The notes: generated by a model from the letters alone, not told the origin. Counted from the stretch's first letter, positions 7,644 to 16,114 are shown. The stretch: 41,575 nucleotides of DNA from an uncultured bacterium (GCA_949285325.1 CASDYZ010000048.1:1-41575), one strand, 5' to 3'. A program made the numbers and translations.

Positions 7644-9401
7644 TTAATTAAAATTATTATCTATTTGGGATAATTTTTCCATTTTTTTCTTATCTATTGG
7701 TAAAAGCATATCGTTAGAGTAACTTATAGTCTCACTTGAAACAAAATTAATGCCACTTTTAATAATTAATTCAATGGACGCCCACCCCTCCATGTCGGTG
7801 GCGATAATTGGCTTTTTATACCTTAAAAGTTGTTCCACTAAAGTGTGGATAGATAACCTTATCCTATTATTTTTCTTTATCTCACCCGTCATAGAGCTAC
7901 CAGCGACGAAAAAATCAAAATTAGTATAAATAGAAGGATCTAACAATAAATTTTTATCTTTCATTAAAAGAGCTAATTCAAATCCTAATTTATGAAGTTC
8001 TTTCATCTTCTCGTTAAAGACATCGATAATATAAGCATTTTCATTGACTTCTTGCTCGTCGAAGACAATGACTAGACGAACATTTTTAAATGAGCTCATC
8101 TGTGGGACTATTTCTATCAAATTGTCGATATCCATCATCCCGACTGGGAAAAATAATCGGCAGGAATTGTCAGGTTTTTCATTAGCAAATTTAGGAATGA
8201 TAGTCCTTGCCACTTTAGCGAATATTTCTCTATTTTTATTTATTTTAGAAGCGTATCTTGCTATCTCATTAAATGATGTAAATGATGAATCGTACGCTTT
8301 TACATAGACAAAATATCCTAATATTTTCTTTTTAGAAGCATTGACTATTGGTCGATATAAATATCTAATTGAACCCTGTTTTAACAAAGAATTAATTTCA
8401 TCTTCATATTTAGAAAAATCTTTGTTGGAATTGATAGTTTTTTGATATAACATCACTGGTTTTTCGTTTTGATGAGCGTTTATAGAGCATTCCTGCGCGT
8501 GAAAGACAATCTCGTCAAAATCATGATAAAACGCAAAATTTTGTACGACACCGATAGAGAAATTTATCGTATTTTGAAAACCATTTACTTTAATAGCCTT
8601 ATTTAACGATCTTACGATAGAATTCGCGAGCCTCATCGCATCGTCGTTACTAGAAATATGTAAGTCAAATAAAATTAGTTCGTTGTCGCCTATCTCGATA
8701 ATTTGTCTAGGCCTTTTTGCCACCAATGCGTAAGGATATATTTCATTCCTTAAAGTCATCACCATATATCTTTCTATTTTTTCATTTGTCAAAGCTTTTT
8801 GTTTCATGTAGAAAAAGCGGATACAAAAAGTATAACCATTGATAGATTTCATTGTGTTGATTTGATTAGCCATCACGCTTCTTGCCACCACACCTATCGA
8901 GTGCTTTTTATTTTTAACTTTATTAATTGAATTAGTCGGCGTTATATATCTAAGAATATGGCTCTCAAGATGAATTAGACCTAAAGAACTTTCATAATGG
9001 AGAAATTTTAATAAAGAGAAATAAGAAGAATGTCCGCGGTGGATGACGACATCTGCTTCTAGATATTGCTCGACATTTTTATAATCTACACATATAGAGA
9101 AAATCCAGTTTTTAACCTTGTCGACATCATTTGGATGAAATCTTGCGTAAAATGTAGCAAAATCCATCGTCCTTTTCGTCCTTAAATCACTTCTATTAAA
9201 ATATGTGATAATATTCTTTTTAACATCGATGATAAAAATTCTAGTCGTGTTACTCTCTTCTTTAATCTTTTTGTAATAACGCTTGGTTGCACTGTTGACG
9301 ATGATAAAAGATGAGATGAAAAAAATAATTAATAAAATAAGAACAATCATCAAAATGAATGTTGATAAAAAAATTGGATCCGTAAAATCCCAACTGCTCA
9401 T
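7644..9401 (-). CDS. Membrane-anchored degenerate GGDEF/EAL-like protein
   Basis: 585 residues from the ATG at 9401, preferred because a TATAAT box lies 9 nt upstream and MSSWDF runs straight into a membrane helix (residues about 11-36). The middle resembles a GGDEF domain with the signature eroded to IGDNEL, followed by the typical SIGVV segment. The last 220 residues resemble an EAL domain (YLYRPIVNASKKKILGYFVY) with EAL reduced to VKA, and acidic metal ligands that do not line up with active enzymes. Active versions make and degrade cyclic di-GMP. Here both sites look dead, so a sensor or structural role is more likely; this is inference. A PAS-like segment may occupy residues 50-150. Confidence 0.7.
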   Translation of the reverse strand: MSSWDFTDPIFLSTFILMIVLILLIIFFISSFIIVNSATKRYYKKIKEESNTTRIFIIDVKKNIITYFNRSDLRTKRTMDFATFYARFHPNDVDKVKNWIFSICVDYKNVEQYLEADVVIHRGHSSYFSLLKFLHYESSLGLIHLESHILRYITPTNSINKVKNKKHSIGVVARSVMANQINTMKSINGYTFCIRFFYMKQKALTNEKIERYMVMTLRNEIYPYALVAKRPRQIIEIGDNELILFDLHISSNDDAMRLANSIVRSLNKAIKVNGFQNTINFSIGVVQNFAFYHDFDEIVFHAQECSINAHQNEKPVMLYQKTINSNKDFSKYEDEINSLLKQGSIRYLYRPIVNASKKKILGYFVYVKAYDSSFTSFNEIARYASKINKNREIFAKVARTIIPKFANEKPDNSCRLFFPVGMMDIDNLIEIVPQMSSFKNVRLVIVFDEQEVNENAYIIDVFNEKMKELHKLGFELALLMKDKNLLLDPSIYTNFDFFVAGSSMTGEIKKNNRIRLSIHTLVEQLLRYKKPIIATDMEGWASIELIIKSGINFVSSETISYSNDMLLPIDKKKMEKLSQIDNNFN

Positions 9402-9410
9402 ACGTAAGTA

Positions 9411-9440
9411 ATTATAGTTAAAAATAAAATATTTATCTAT
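9411..9440 (-). promoter_or_regulatory. Promoter of the GGDEF/EAL-like gene, leaderless
   Basis: Minus strand TAGATA (9440-9435), an 18-bp spacer and TATAAT (9416-9411), with only 9 nt to the ATG at 9401. No Shine-Dalgarno sequence. Confidence 0.55.
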
Positions 9441-9486
9441 TGATAAATCAATAATGTTAAAAAAATATATCAAAAAAAATTAATTA

Positions 9487-9495
9487 TGGTATAAT
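9487..9495 (+). promoter_or_regulatory. Extended -10 for tRNA-Ser(CGA)
   Basis: TGGTATAAT, 13 nt before the tRNA 5' end. The same element precedes tRNA-Ser(GGA). Confidence 0.6.
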
Positions 9496-9508
9496 TTTTA
9501 TTCGAGTT

Positions 9509-9599
9509 AGAGGAATACCCAAGTGGTTGAAGGGGGCAGTTTCGAAAACTGCTAGAAGATGCAAGTCTTGCAGGGGTTCAAATCCCCTTTCCTCTGCCA
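9509..9599 (+). tRNA. tRNA-Ser (anticodon CGA)
   Basis: 91 nt with encoded CCA. Acceptor AGAGGAA / TTCCTCT, discriminator G, anticodon stem GCAGT/ACTGC with loop TTCGAAA, long variable arm, T-loop GTTCAAATC. Confidence 0.92.
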
Positions 9600-9618
9600 A
9601 TTATTTAAATACACACTC

Positions 9619-9644
9619 AATATCCGTCCATCGGATATTTTTTT
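9619..9644 (+). terminator. Terminator after tRNA-Ser(CGA)
   Basis: AATATCCG (9619-9626), loop TCCAT, CGGATATT (9632-9639), then a T run to 9644. Confidence 0.8.
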
Positions 9645-9721
9645 ATTTAGTTAGATAAGTAACTGATTTAAATCTTTTTAAAATGTGGAACATAATCAAT
9701 TGCAAATACTAAAATTAAAAT

Positions 9722-9790
9722 ATATTTGGGAAAAAATATACGTTGAAATAGGGAAAAAATCTACATTGAAATAGGGAAAAAATCTACATT
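9722..9790 (+). repeat. Three 23-bp direct repeats upstream of ATPase gene 1
   Basis: Units at 9722-9744, 9745-9767 and 9768-9790. The last two are identical: GAAATAGGGAAAA followed by AATCTACATT. The first matches at 17 of 23 positions and keeps the GGGAAAAAAT core. The array ends 4 bp upstream of the -35 box of the ATPase gene, as expected for an operator or activator site. Confidence 0.85.
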
Positions 9791-9794
9791 GGCT

Positions 9795-9823
9795 TTGACT
9801 TTTTGTTTGAGATTTGTTATTAA
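9795..9823 (+). promoter_or_regulatory. Promoter of ATPase gene 1
   Basis: TTGACT (9795-9800), 17 bp, TATTAA (9818-9823). The ribosome site AGGGAG follows about 10 nt later, before the ATG at 9845. Confidence 0.55.
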
Positions 9824-9844
9824 TTTATTAGGGAGAAAGTTAAA

Positions 9845-11128
9845 ATGAAACAATATTTGCCTAGATATTTAGATGATATATTAGAAGAGATGCTCACTTA
9901 TGTCGGCGCGGTTTTAATAGTTGGACCAAAATGGGTTGGAAAAACAACCACTGCCGAAAGGCACGCGAAAAGTATCTTAAAAATGCAAGATCCAGACATG
10001 ATTAAATCGTATTTAGCAACCGTTGAAATAAAACCTTCAATATTGCTTCAAGGTGAAACGCCAAGATTGATAGATGAATGGCAAGTCGCCCCTATCATTT
10101 GGGATGCGGTGCGGGCTAAGGTTGATGAAATAGGTAAAACTGGTCTATTTATACTAACTGGTTCGACTTCTATTGATAGAAGTAAGATTATGCATTCTGG
10201 AACAGGTAGAATAGCTAGATTGATGTTGTATCCTATGAGTCTATATGAGTCGAACGATTCTAACGGGAAAATTTCTTTAACTGCATTATTTGATAATAAA
10301 AAAATCGATATTGACGGAATAAAATCTAACTTATCGATTGAAGATTTAATACTGACTGCTTGTAGAGGTGGTTGGCCTACTACTTTAGATAAAGATAAAA
10401 AATCATCCATTATGATAGCAAAATTATATTTAGATAATATTTGTGAAGAAGATTGTTCGAGTGTGGATGGAGTAAAAAGAAATCCTCGAAGAATGAGGAC
10501 AATACTAAGTTCTTACGCGAGAAATATTTCTACATTAGCAAGTGGTAAGACTTTACTTGATGATGTTAGCGCAAACGATATAAATATGGATTCTAGAACG
10601 TTAAAATCATATTTAACTGCTTTAGAAAAACTATATGTTATTGAGGAAGTTCCAGCGTGGTGCCCTAATATTCGCTCAGCGAGTGCGATAAGAAGCTCTA
10701 ATAAAAGAGAATTTATCGATCCTTCCATCGCTGTTGCGGCATTAAATTTATCACCAGAATTATTGCTTCATGATTTAAATACTTTTGGTTTTATTTTTGA
10801 AACATTATGTATTAGAGATTTAAAAGTTTATTCATCTAAATTAGGTGGATCTGTATCTTATTACCACGATAAATATGGATTAGAGGCTGATTGTGTTTTA
10901 CATTTAAATGATGGACGTTACGCATTAATCGAATTTAAATTAGGTGGAAAACAAATTGATGAAGGGGCTAAACATCTTTTAAAAATAAAAGAATTAATAT
11001 TACAAGCAAATAAAGAAAATAAAAATATCAAAGAACCTGATTTACTAATGGTAATTACTGGTGGCGAAATGGCCTATACGAGAAAAGACGGGGTTAGGGT
11101 TGTTCCAATAGGATGTTTGAAAGCTTAA
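9845..11128 (+). CDS. AAA-type ATPase with DUF4143-like nuclease-fold C-terminus (copy 1)
   Basis: 427 residues. Walker A is GPKWVGKTTT (about 27-36) and Walker B/sensor RLIDEWQ, then FILTGSTS as in AAA_14 ATPases. The C-terminal part is DUF4143-like and ends with a PD-(D/E)XK-like pattern: LEADCVLHLNDGRY followed by ALIEFKLG. This widespread prokaryotic family has no proven function; the nuclease-like fold and variable copy number suggest a selfish, defence or mobile role, which is inference. It is a paralogue of the gene at 30816-32090 (shared GPKWxGKTTT, RxHAK, LxxDEWQ and PxACLKx end). Its promoter carries three 23-bp repeats and it lies beside tRNA-Ser(CGA). The ribosome site is AGGGAG. 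Confidence 0.85.
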   Translation: MKQYLPRYLDDILEEMLTYVGAVLIVGPKWVGKTTTAERHAKSILKMQDPDMIKSYLATVEIKPSILLQGETPRLIDEWQVAPIIWDAVRAKVDEIGKTGLFILTGSTSIDRSKIMHSGTGRIARLMLYPMSLYESNDSNGKISLTALFDNKKIDIDGIKSNLSIEDLILTACRGGWPTTLDKDKKSSIMIAKLYLDNICEEDCSSVDGVKRNPRRMRTILSSYARNISTLASGKTLLDDVSANDINMDSRTLKSYLTALEKLYVIEEVPAWCPNIRSASAIRSSNKREFIDPSIAVAALNLSPELLLHDLNTFGFIFETLCIRDLKVYSSKLGGSVSYYHDKYGLEADCVLHLNDGRYALIEFKLGGKQIDEGAKHLLKIKELILQANKENKNIKEPDLLMVITGGEMAYTRKDGVRVVPIGCLKA

Positions 11129-11251
11129 TAGTCAATAAGCATATATTCATATTTTGTTATTTAGATTAAAGTTTTAAAAAATTTAGATAAAAAATGTAAG
11201 ATTTAATTTAACTTACATAATATAAAATGCTACACCGCAAATTAAACTATA

Positions 11252-12253
11252 TTATTCGACTGGTTTTATAAAGAAATTGCCAAATACTTGATTTAAAGGT
11301 GTGACAGCGATAAAAGCGTGGATATCGACTTTTTTAGCCACCTTAACCACTGTTTTGACTTCGCTTGAAGAGACGACCATGGTGATGATGTTTCTATCCG
11401 CACCAGAATAAGCTCCTTTGCCCTTCATTATCGTCGCACCGTGGGGGAAATACGCTACTAAAATTTCTGACATATAAGGGCTTGGAGAAATAATTTGAAG
11501 TTGAACTTTTTTATTTCTGACATTGATATAGTCAATAATGAGAGAAACGACAAATAAATAGACGATAGAAAATAAAGTAGAAACGACAGGTTCCTCCCAT
11601 TCAGATGGGGCGTTGATGAACAACAATATAGCGTGCAAGGCGACGATGACACCGTTCATCATAACAGCGTATTTACCGACACTTGTCGATTTTTTAAGAG
11701 CAAAATAGTAGGTAAATATATCAATCCCTCCACAGGAGAAATCGCCGACAAACGCAATCGCGGACGCCACACCAGTACACATACCAGCAAACAAAGATCT
11801 AATAAAAGCGTCATCCATAATAAATTCGCTAGAGGCGATAGCTTGAGATACTCCCCAAACTGGTAAAAGTGAAATAAATATGGAAGAAGTGACAACATTT
11901 ACAATGGTAAAGATAGCAAACTTCTTTCCGATACATAAATAAGCGAAAATTATAATAGGTATATTAATTACTGTATAAAGTATTGACTGTGCGTCATATA
12001 TATTTAAATTTTTTAACCCACAAAGTTGAAGGATTAAAAATATGTTTTGGCTTATACCACTCACTCCACCAGTAACGATTGTAAGCCCTGTTTCTTCAAA
12101 TGGAGTGACAAAGCAATTAAATCCGATAGCGAATATAAACGCTGACAAGACAGATAAAAATAACGCTTTTGATGATGATAGTACATCTCTTAAAATATAG
12201 TGATCATATAAGAAGTCGTTAATTTTTTTCTTGATTTTTTGTGTTTTCTTCAT
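11252..12253 (-). CDS. YitT family membrane protein (DUF161 + DUF2179)
   Basis: 333 residues from the ATG at 12253 (MKKTQK); an upstream ATG at 12262 is possible but has no support. Five or six membrane helices span about residues 25-230, including the signature TGGVSGISQ and GGIDIFTYYF. A soluble C-terminal DUF2179 domain follows (GATIMKGKGAYSGADRNIIT). This family is abundant in Firmicutes; transport or ligand binding has been suggested but not shown in general. A weak TGTTATCGT element lies 9 nt before the start and no ribosome site is seen. It converges on ATPase gene 1; the 123-bp gap holds only a 7-bp inverted repeat (11194-11218). Confidence 0.85.
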   Translation of the reverse strand: MKKTQKIKKKINDFLYDHYILRDVLSSSKALFLSVLSAFIFAIGFNCFVTPFEETGLTIVTGGVSGISQNIFLILQLCGLKNLNIYDAQSILYTVINIPIIIFAYLCIGKKFAIFTIVNVVTSSIFISLLPVWGVSQAIASSEFIMDDAFIRSLFAGMCTGVASAIAFVGDFSCGGIDIFTYYFALKKSTSVGKYAVMMNGVIVALHAILLFINAPSEWEEPVVSTLFSIVYLFVVSLIIDYINVRNKKVQLQIISPSPYMSEILVAYFPHGATIMKGKGAYSGADRNIITMVVSSSEVKTVVKVAKKVDIHAFIAVTPLNQVFGNFFIKPVE

Positions 12254-12359
12254 AAAATACAAACGATAACATTTTTTACGAAATTAATTTTAATAAGCAT
12301 TATCCGCTAATGCAATATAATAGCGTAAAAAGAGTTAAAATTTTTGTCAATAATATTTA

Positions 12360-12388
12360 TTGAAATGAATAAGTGTTAATGCTAGAAT
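12360..12388 (+). promoter_or_regulatory. Promoter of the membrane thioredoxin-like gene
   Basis: TTGAAA (12360-12365), a 17-bp spacer, TAGAAT (12383-12388). A classical leader with AGGAGGG ribosome site follows. Confidence 0.65.
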
Positions 12389-12424
12389 AAATGCGCTATA
12401 TGTATATATAGGAGGGAACAATAA

Positions 12425-13252
12425 ATGAAAGTATTAAGAGCAATCGGTGGATTCTTCGTAAAAATCGGACGTTGGATTAGAGATACAGCGTGGGTACAAC
12501 CACTACTTATCGTCGGTGGTATATTCGCCATCGTATTTTCTATTCAACCGACAGTAAATTGGATTGAATCAATGTTTGATTCTGGTAGTAAAGATGTTGC
12601 TTACTACAATAATTTCCGTTTGAGTTTAGAAGGTTGTGAAGACGAAGATAGCGAAGCTGATGAATTATTTAAATATCTTCAAGCAAGAGCGGATGAATCC
12701 GCTACCGAAGAGCAAATAAATAGATATGGGGATAAATTCTTTATCGCTTTTGTCCAAGAAGATTGTGTGGGATGTGAAAGTGCATATTATGGTTTTGAAT
12801 ATCTTCAAGACAACTGGGATAGAAATGGATATACAATCAACGATGACTCATCATTCAAGTTATACACCATCTTCATCGATACTGAAAACGATGACGATGT
12901 CAATTTATTCCAAAGATATTTTTATGGTAATTATGGTGAGGTATTTGAAACAACATCTGGCACCATCCAAGAAAGTTACTACTATATCAATAATGGCGGT
13001 ACTTCTTCAACATACGCTACTGAGGTGAGCAACATGGAAAGTGAAGAGACATTTGTCTCGCCTACTACTTTCTTAATTGATTTCTCAGATGATTTGTCAT
13101 ATAGAAACGAATACGGTGTGAGCGAAGTATTCTTCGCAGTCGATGGCACCGCTATCGGGGGTGGCTCTGCTACTTCTCCTCAAGCAAAAGCACGCACCTT
13201 ATGCGATGCTTGGAATCACGAAGGCAAATTTGCTAAAGATTGGCAAGAATAA
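12425..13252 (+). CDS. Membrane-anchored thioredoxin-like protein with CVGC motif
   Basis: 275 residues with a strong ribosome site (AGGAGGG). A basic/amphipathic N-terminus (residues 1-22) is followed by one membrane helix (about 23-42, QPLLIVGGIFAIVFSI) and an acidic extracytoplasmic domain. This has a thioredoxin-like start FFIAFVQEDCVGCESAYYGF, with CxxC followed by a helix, and a later TTFLIDFS strand with a preceding Pro (VSPTTF), where the cis-Pro of thioredoxins sits. This suggests a thiol-disulfide oxidoreductase at the outer face of the membrane. The sequence is far from standard thioredoxins and I cannot assign a partner. A leaky terminator separates it from pgeF. Confidence 0.65.
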   Translation: MKVLRAIGGFFVKIGRWIRDTAWVQPLLIVGGIFAIVFSIQPTVNWIESMFDSGSKDVAYYNNFRLSLEGCEDEDSEADELFKYLQARADESATEEQINRYGDKFFIAFVQEDCVGCESAYYGFEYLQDNWDRNGYTINDDSSFKLYTIFIDTENDDDVNLFQRYFYGNYGEVFETTSGTIQESYYYINNGGTSSTYATEVSNMESEETFVSPTTFLIDFSDDLSYRNEYGVSEVFFAVDGTAIGGGSATSPQAKARTLCDAWNHEGKFAKDWQE

Positions 13253-13268
13253 AAATTAAATTTAGTTA

Positions 13269-13295
13269 ACCGTCAATCTGACGGTTTTCTTTTTT
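13269..13295 (+). terminator. Terminator between the thioredoxin-like gene and pgeF
   Basis: ACCGTCA (13269-13275), loop ATC, TGACGGT (13279-13285), then TTTTCTTTTTT. The ribosome site of pgeF (GGAGAG) follows directly, with no visible promoter of its own, so pgeF may depend on read-through. Confidence 0.85.
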
Positions 13296-13306
13296 GGAGA
13301 GATAAT

Positions 13307-14050
13307 ATGAAATATTTTGTTTGGGATCAACTTAAAAATGCTAGGGCTATCACCACTACTAGAGATATTGGCAACATGGCCTATCAAGTAGAAAAAGAAG
13401 ACCCTCAATTAGTGAGGCTTAGAAGAGGAAAGGTGTCCTCTTATCTAGGGATAGATAACACGCATCTCATCTTCACTCACCAAACCCATTCTGATGTCAT
13501 TAAAGAGGTGACATTATCCGATATTGGTAGAGGTTGTCTAGATTTTGAAAGCGGGATAGAAGCTGACGCCCTATATACGAGAGAAAAAGGTATCGCCATC
13601 GGTATATTTCACGCCGACTGCACTCCTTTATTTATTTCTTGCCCTAAAATTGATTTAGTGGGCATTATCCACGCTGGATATAAAGGAACACTAAAACATA
13701 TATCATATAAAGCCATTAATCACATCAAAGAGAAATATGATTTAAATGGAGAGGATATATATATTCACATCGGGCCCGCTAGACAATTTTTCACCTTTCA
13801 TGTATCTAGTGAAGAGCAAGAAAATATAATTAAAAATAAATGTGAAAAAGCTCTTAGAATGAACGGGGAAAATGATGCGTTATTCGACATGCCTTTCTCT
13901 AATATAATTGATTTGATAGACGCTGGTATACCACTGACTAATATAACAAGCTCTATGATAGACACTACCGATGACGACAACTGCTACAGTGCGTTTATAA
14001 AAGAAAAAGATGATGGCCGTATGGCGTCCATCATCATGATTGAAAATTAA
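13307..14050 (+). CDS. pgeF: PgeF/YfiH family (laccase-domain) protein
   Basis: 247 residues with a GGAGAG ribosome site. The metal and active-site residues of the Cu-oxidase_4/DUF152 family are visible: HQTHSD (about residues 57-62), FHADCTP (with the catalytic Cys) and IIHAGYKGT. In Escherichia coli the homologue removes wrongly incorporated serine from peptidoglycan precursors; other members act as purine nucleosidases (adenosine, inosine). The protein is cytosolic. It starts 11 nt after a terminator and converges on coaD. Confidence 0.88.
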   Translation: MKYFVWDQLKNARAITTTRDIGNMAYQVEKEDPQLVRLRRGKVSSYLGIDNTHLIFTHQTHSDVIKEVTLSDIGRGCLDFESGIEADALYTREKGIAIGIFHADCTPLFISCPKIDLVGIIHAGYKGTLKHISYKAINHIKEKYDLNGEDIYIHIGPARQFFTFHVSSEEQENIIKNKCEKALRMNGENDALFDMPFSNIIDLIDAGIPLTNITSSMIDTTDDDNCYSAFIKEKDDGRMASIIMIEN

Positions 14051-14090
14051 TGTAATTTAGATGATATTTAAATCAAAAATGATGCAGATT

Positions 14091-14573
14091 TCATCTTTTT
14101 TTTAGCATTTTAATGACGCAAGGTGGAACTAGTTCGCTCACATCTTTACCACCTTCATAGAGTTCCATAATCGCTGAAGAAGTGATAAAACTATATTTAC
14201 CATTCGCCATAAAAAAGACCATGTCGATATCTTTTGAGGCAAATCTATTTGCACTTGAAAGTTGAAATTCATATTCGAAATCACTGACCGCCCTAAGCCC
14301 TCTAATCATGTGTGTGGCGTCATGTTTTAATGCGTAGTCGACACTTAATTCATCACTCATATCGACGACGACATTATCTAAATCTTTGGTCGCTTCTTTC
14401 ATCATTTCAATTCTCTCTTTTGGAGTGAATCGACCATTTTTATTAGGGTTATGGGCTAAAAGGAGGATGACTTTATCAAAAATAGATAACGCTCTTTTTA
14501 ATATGTCTAAATGACCATTGGTAATTGGATCAAAACTTCCAGGATATATAGCAATTTTTTCTTTATTTTTCAT
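14091..14573 (-). CDS. coaD: Phosphopantetheine adenylyltransferase
   Basis: 160 residues, normal length. It transfers AMP from ATP to 4'-phosphopantetheine in coenzyme A synthesis. The nucleotidyltransferase motif is AIYPGSFDPITNGHLDIL, with the catalytic TxGH variant TNGH, and the second signature is ISSxxMR-like (FITSSAIMELYEGG). The start overlaps the preceding membrane-protein gene by 11 bp, suggesting coupled translation. Following rsmD (with one gene between) and a ylbF-like gene, it reproduces the Bacillus ylbF-rsmD-coaD order. Confidence 0.95.
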   Translation of the reverse strand: MKNKEKIAIYPGSFDPITNGHLDILKRALSIFDKVILLLAHNPNKNGRFTPKERIEMMKEATKDLDNVVVDMSDELSVDYALKHDATHMIRGLRAVSDFEYEFQLSSANRFASKDIDMVFFMANGKYSFITSSAIMELYEGGKDVSELVPPCVIKMLKKR

Positions 14574-15063
14574 CTTCTTCTACGTTTTCTTTATTTTCTT
14601 GTTCTATTTCTTCTCTTGTAGGAGCGGGTTCAGTTTCAAAATGATATTCAACTACTTCTTTATTTTTCCACTCTTTCATCTGCGGCATATCTAATATTAA
14701 CAACACCAATAACGCATAGACGAATTGGACAAAAAACATAATAGAAAATTCACTGGTGATAGTAATCAAAGAAAGTAGTAATAAACATCCACATGTGACT
14801 ATGTCAAATATTGTGGCGAATCTATCCATTTTTTGTTTGTTAGAGGTGAATTTGATGACGTTAAATATACACGCTCCAATGACTAACAGTGCGGCGATCA
14901 CTGAACATACAATACAAATAACTATATATGAATTTGTATATGTTGCGGGGGCAAATAATAGATAAAAGGCTGAGGCGACACTGCTGACGCTTGAAATAAA
15001 TAAAGAGACACTTAAAAGGGCTAAAACAACGACCAAGAATATGTCCCATCTAATATTTTTCAT
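14563..15063 (-). CDS. Four-helix membrane protein of unknown function
   Basis: 166 residues with a good ribosome site (AAGGAAG). Four hydrophobic segments at about residues 7-33, 42-66, 82-103 and 105-124 are followed by a strongly acidic cytosolic tail (about 130-166) rich in Glu (REEIEQENKENVEEDEK). I recognise no family. It sits between rsmD and coaD, overlapping coaD by 11 bp, so it belongs to that operon. Confidence 0.7.
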   Translation of the reverse strand: MKNIRWDIFLVVVLALLSVSLFISSVSSVASAFYLLFAPATYTNSYIVICIVCSVIAALLVIGACIFNVIKFTSNKQKMDRFATIFDIVTCGCLLLLSLITITSEFSIMFFVQFVYALLVLLILDMPQMKEWKNKEVVEYHFETEPAPTREEIEQENKENVEEDEK

Positions 15064-15117
15064 ATTTTTTTCTTCCTTTCTTAATAGATTTTGTTCTTAT
15101 TTATATGATATCACTTT

Positions 15118-15696
15118 TTAAACTTTTTTACTTAATTTATAAAAGAGTAAATAGGTGTCCTTATATTTTTTATTTTTAAATAATTCAAAAAAAGATATTT
15201 TCTCATTTAGATATTTATCGCTTTCAATTATCAATATGGAATCGTTTTTAATTAGTTTTAAACTATATATTTTATTTAATATTGTTTCAAAATTGTCATT
15301 GTTAAATATATATGGCGGATCTAGATAAATATAGTCGAAAGAAAGATTATTTTCCTCACACGCTCTTAGGGCACTTAAATCATCTAAATTGAATAAAAAA
15401 TATTTGTTTTGCGGGATTTCAAGTATTTTTAAATTGTTTTTTATACACTTATATGCTTCTCTTGACAAGTCGTTAAATACGCATAATGACACTCCTCTAG
15501 ATATGCTTTCAATCCCTACCACTCCACTTCCGGCGTACAAATCTAAAAATGTTTTATTTTCTAAGTTTGTAAGGGAAGAAAATAAAGCTTCTCTCACCCT
15601 ATCTTTTGATGGGCGAGTTATAGATAGAGAAGGTATGGTTAAAATTCTACTTCTATATATTCCACTTATTATTCTAACACTATTATCTTTATGCAT
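15118..15696 (-). CDS. rsmD: 16S rRNA (guanine966-N2)-methyltransferase
   Basis: 192 residues from the ATG at 15696 (MHKDNSVRI), preceded by a GGGTGG ribosome site; a GTG 12 bp upstream is possible. RsmD methylates G966 of 16S rRNA in the 30S subunit. Visible motifs are RIISGIYRSR, TRPSKDRVREALFSSL, the SAM-binding FLDLYAGSGVVGIESISRG and the catalytic LDPPY (YIYLDPPYI). It lies 11 bp after the YlbF-like gene in the same direction. Confidence 0.92.
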   Translation of the reverse strand: MHKDNSVRIISGIYRSRILTIPSLSITRPSKDRVREALFSSLTNLENKTFLDLYAGSGVVGIESISRGVSLCVFNDLSREAYKCIKNNLKILEIPQNKYFLFNLDDLSALRACEENNLSFDYIYLDPPYIFNNDNFETILNKIYSLKLIKNDSILIIESDKYLNEKISFFELFKNKKYKDTYLLFYKLSKKV

Positions 15697-15707
15697 ATTG
15701 CCACCCA

Positions 15708-16064
15708 CTATTTTGGTTTAAAGTTGTATTTAAGTTTCTCACTTAAAGCATAATTAAATCTATTTAAATATTTTTGATACAACAAATAATTTTTCAAATA
15801 TTTTTTTACTATTTTATTTTCGTATAGTTCTTTTTTTGCATTCGATAATGCCATTAGTGTCTCTTGAGCTATTTCACTATCTTCACCTTCTCGATTAATT
15901 GTTTGATTATATTTTAAATTGATATCGTCTTTAATTTTTGTAAGTTTAATTACTTCTTTATCTATTTTCATCTTTTTCTCATATTTATTCATCAATTTAA
16001 AACATCTCAGTTTATGTAGATGTTTTTTTAAATCGATAGTAAGTAAATAAATTTCGCTATCCAT
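15708..16064 (-). CDS. YlbF/YmcA-family helical protein (probable)
   Basis: 118 residues, almost wholly helical, with Lys-rich heptad-like stretches (KKMKIDKEVIKLTKIKDDI) and a middle segment EIAQETLMALSNAKKEL. The pattern of two long helices and an invariant-position LxxAKKEL/KRxxx element fits the Com_YlbF family, and the position directly upstream of rsmD matches ylbF in Bacillus subtilis. There YlbF, with YmcA and YaaT, helps RNase Y mature mRNAs and affects competence and sporulation. Similarity by eye is modest; synteny is the main support. No clear ribosome site. Confidence 0.55.
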   Translation of the reverse strand: MDSEIYLLTIDLKKHLHKLRCFKLMNKYEKKMKIDKEVIKLTKIKDDINLKYNQTINREGEDSEIAQETLMALSNAKKELYENKIVKKYLKNYLLYQKYLNRFNYALSEKLKYNFKPK

Positions 16065-16097
16065 GGATACATATTACTACATTTTAAAACATAAATG

Positions 16098-16106
16098 TGA
16101 TATTAT
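16098..16106 (+). promoter_or_regulatory. Extended -10 (TGATATTAT) for def, leaderless
   Basis: TGA plus TATTAT at 16101-16106, with 8 nt to the ATG at 16115. No ribosome site. Confidence 0.55.
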
Positions 16107-16114
16107 TCATTTAT

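Noticed and set aside
9600-11251. Attachment-site duplication of the tRNA-Ser(CGA) 3' end
   Set aside because: No copy of the T-arm/acceptor sequence was found on the far side of the ATPase gene.
14051-14092. Terminator hairpin between pgeF and coaD
   Set aside because: Only a 4-bp GATG/CATC pairing beside a T run; too weak to support.
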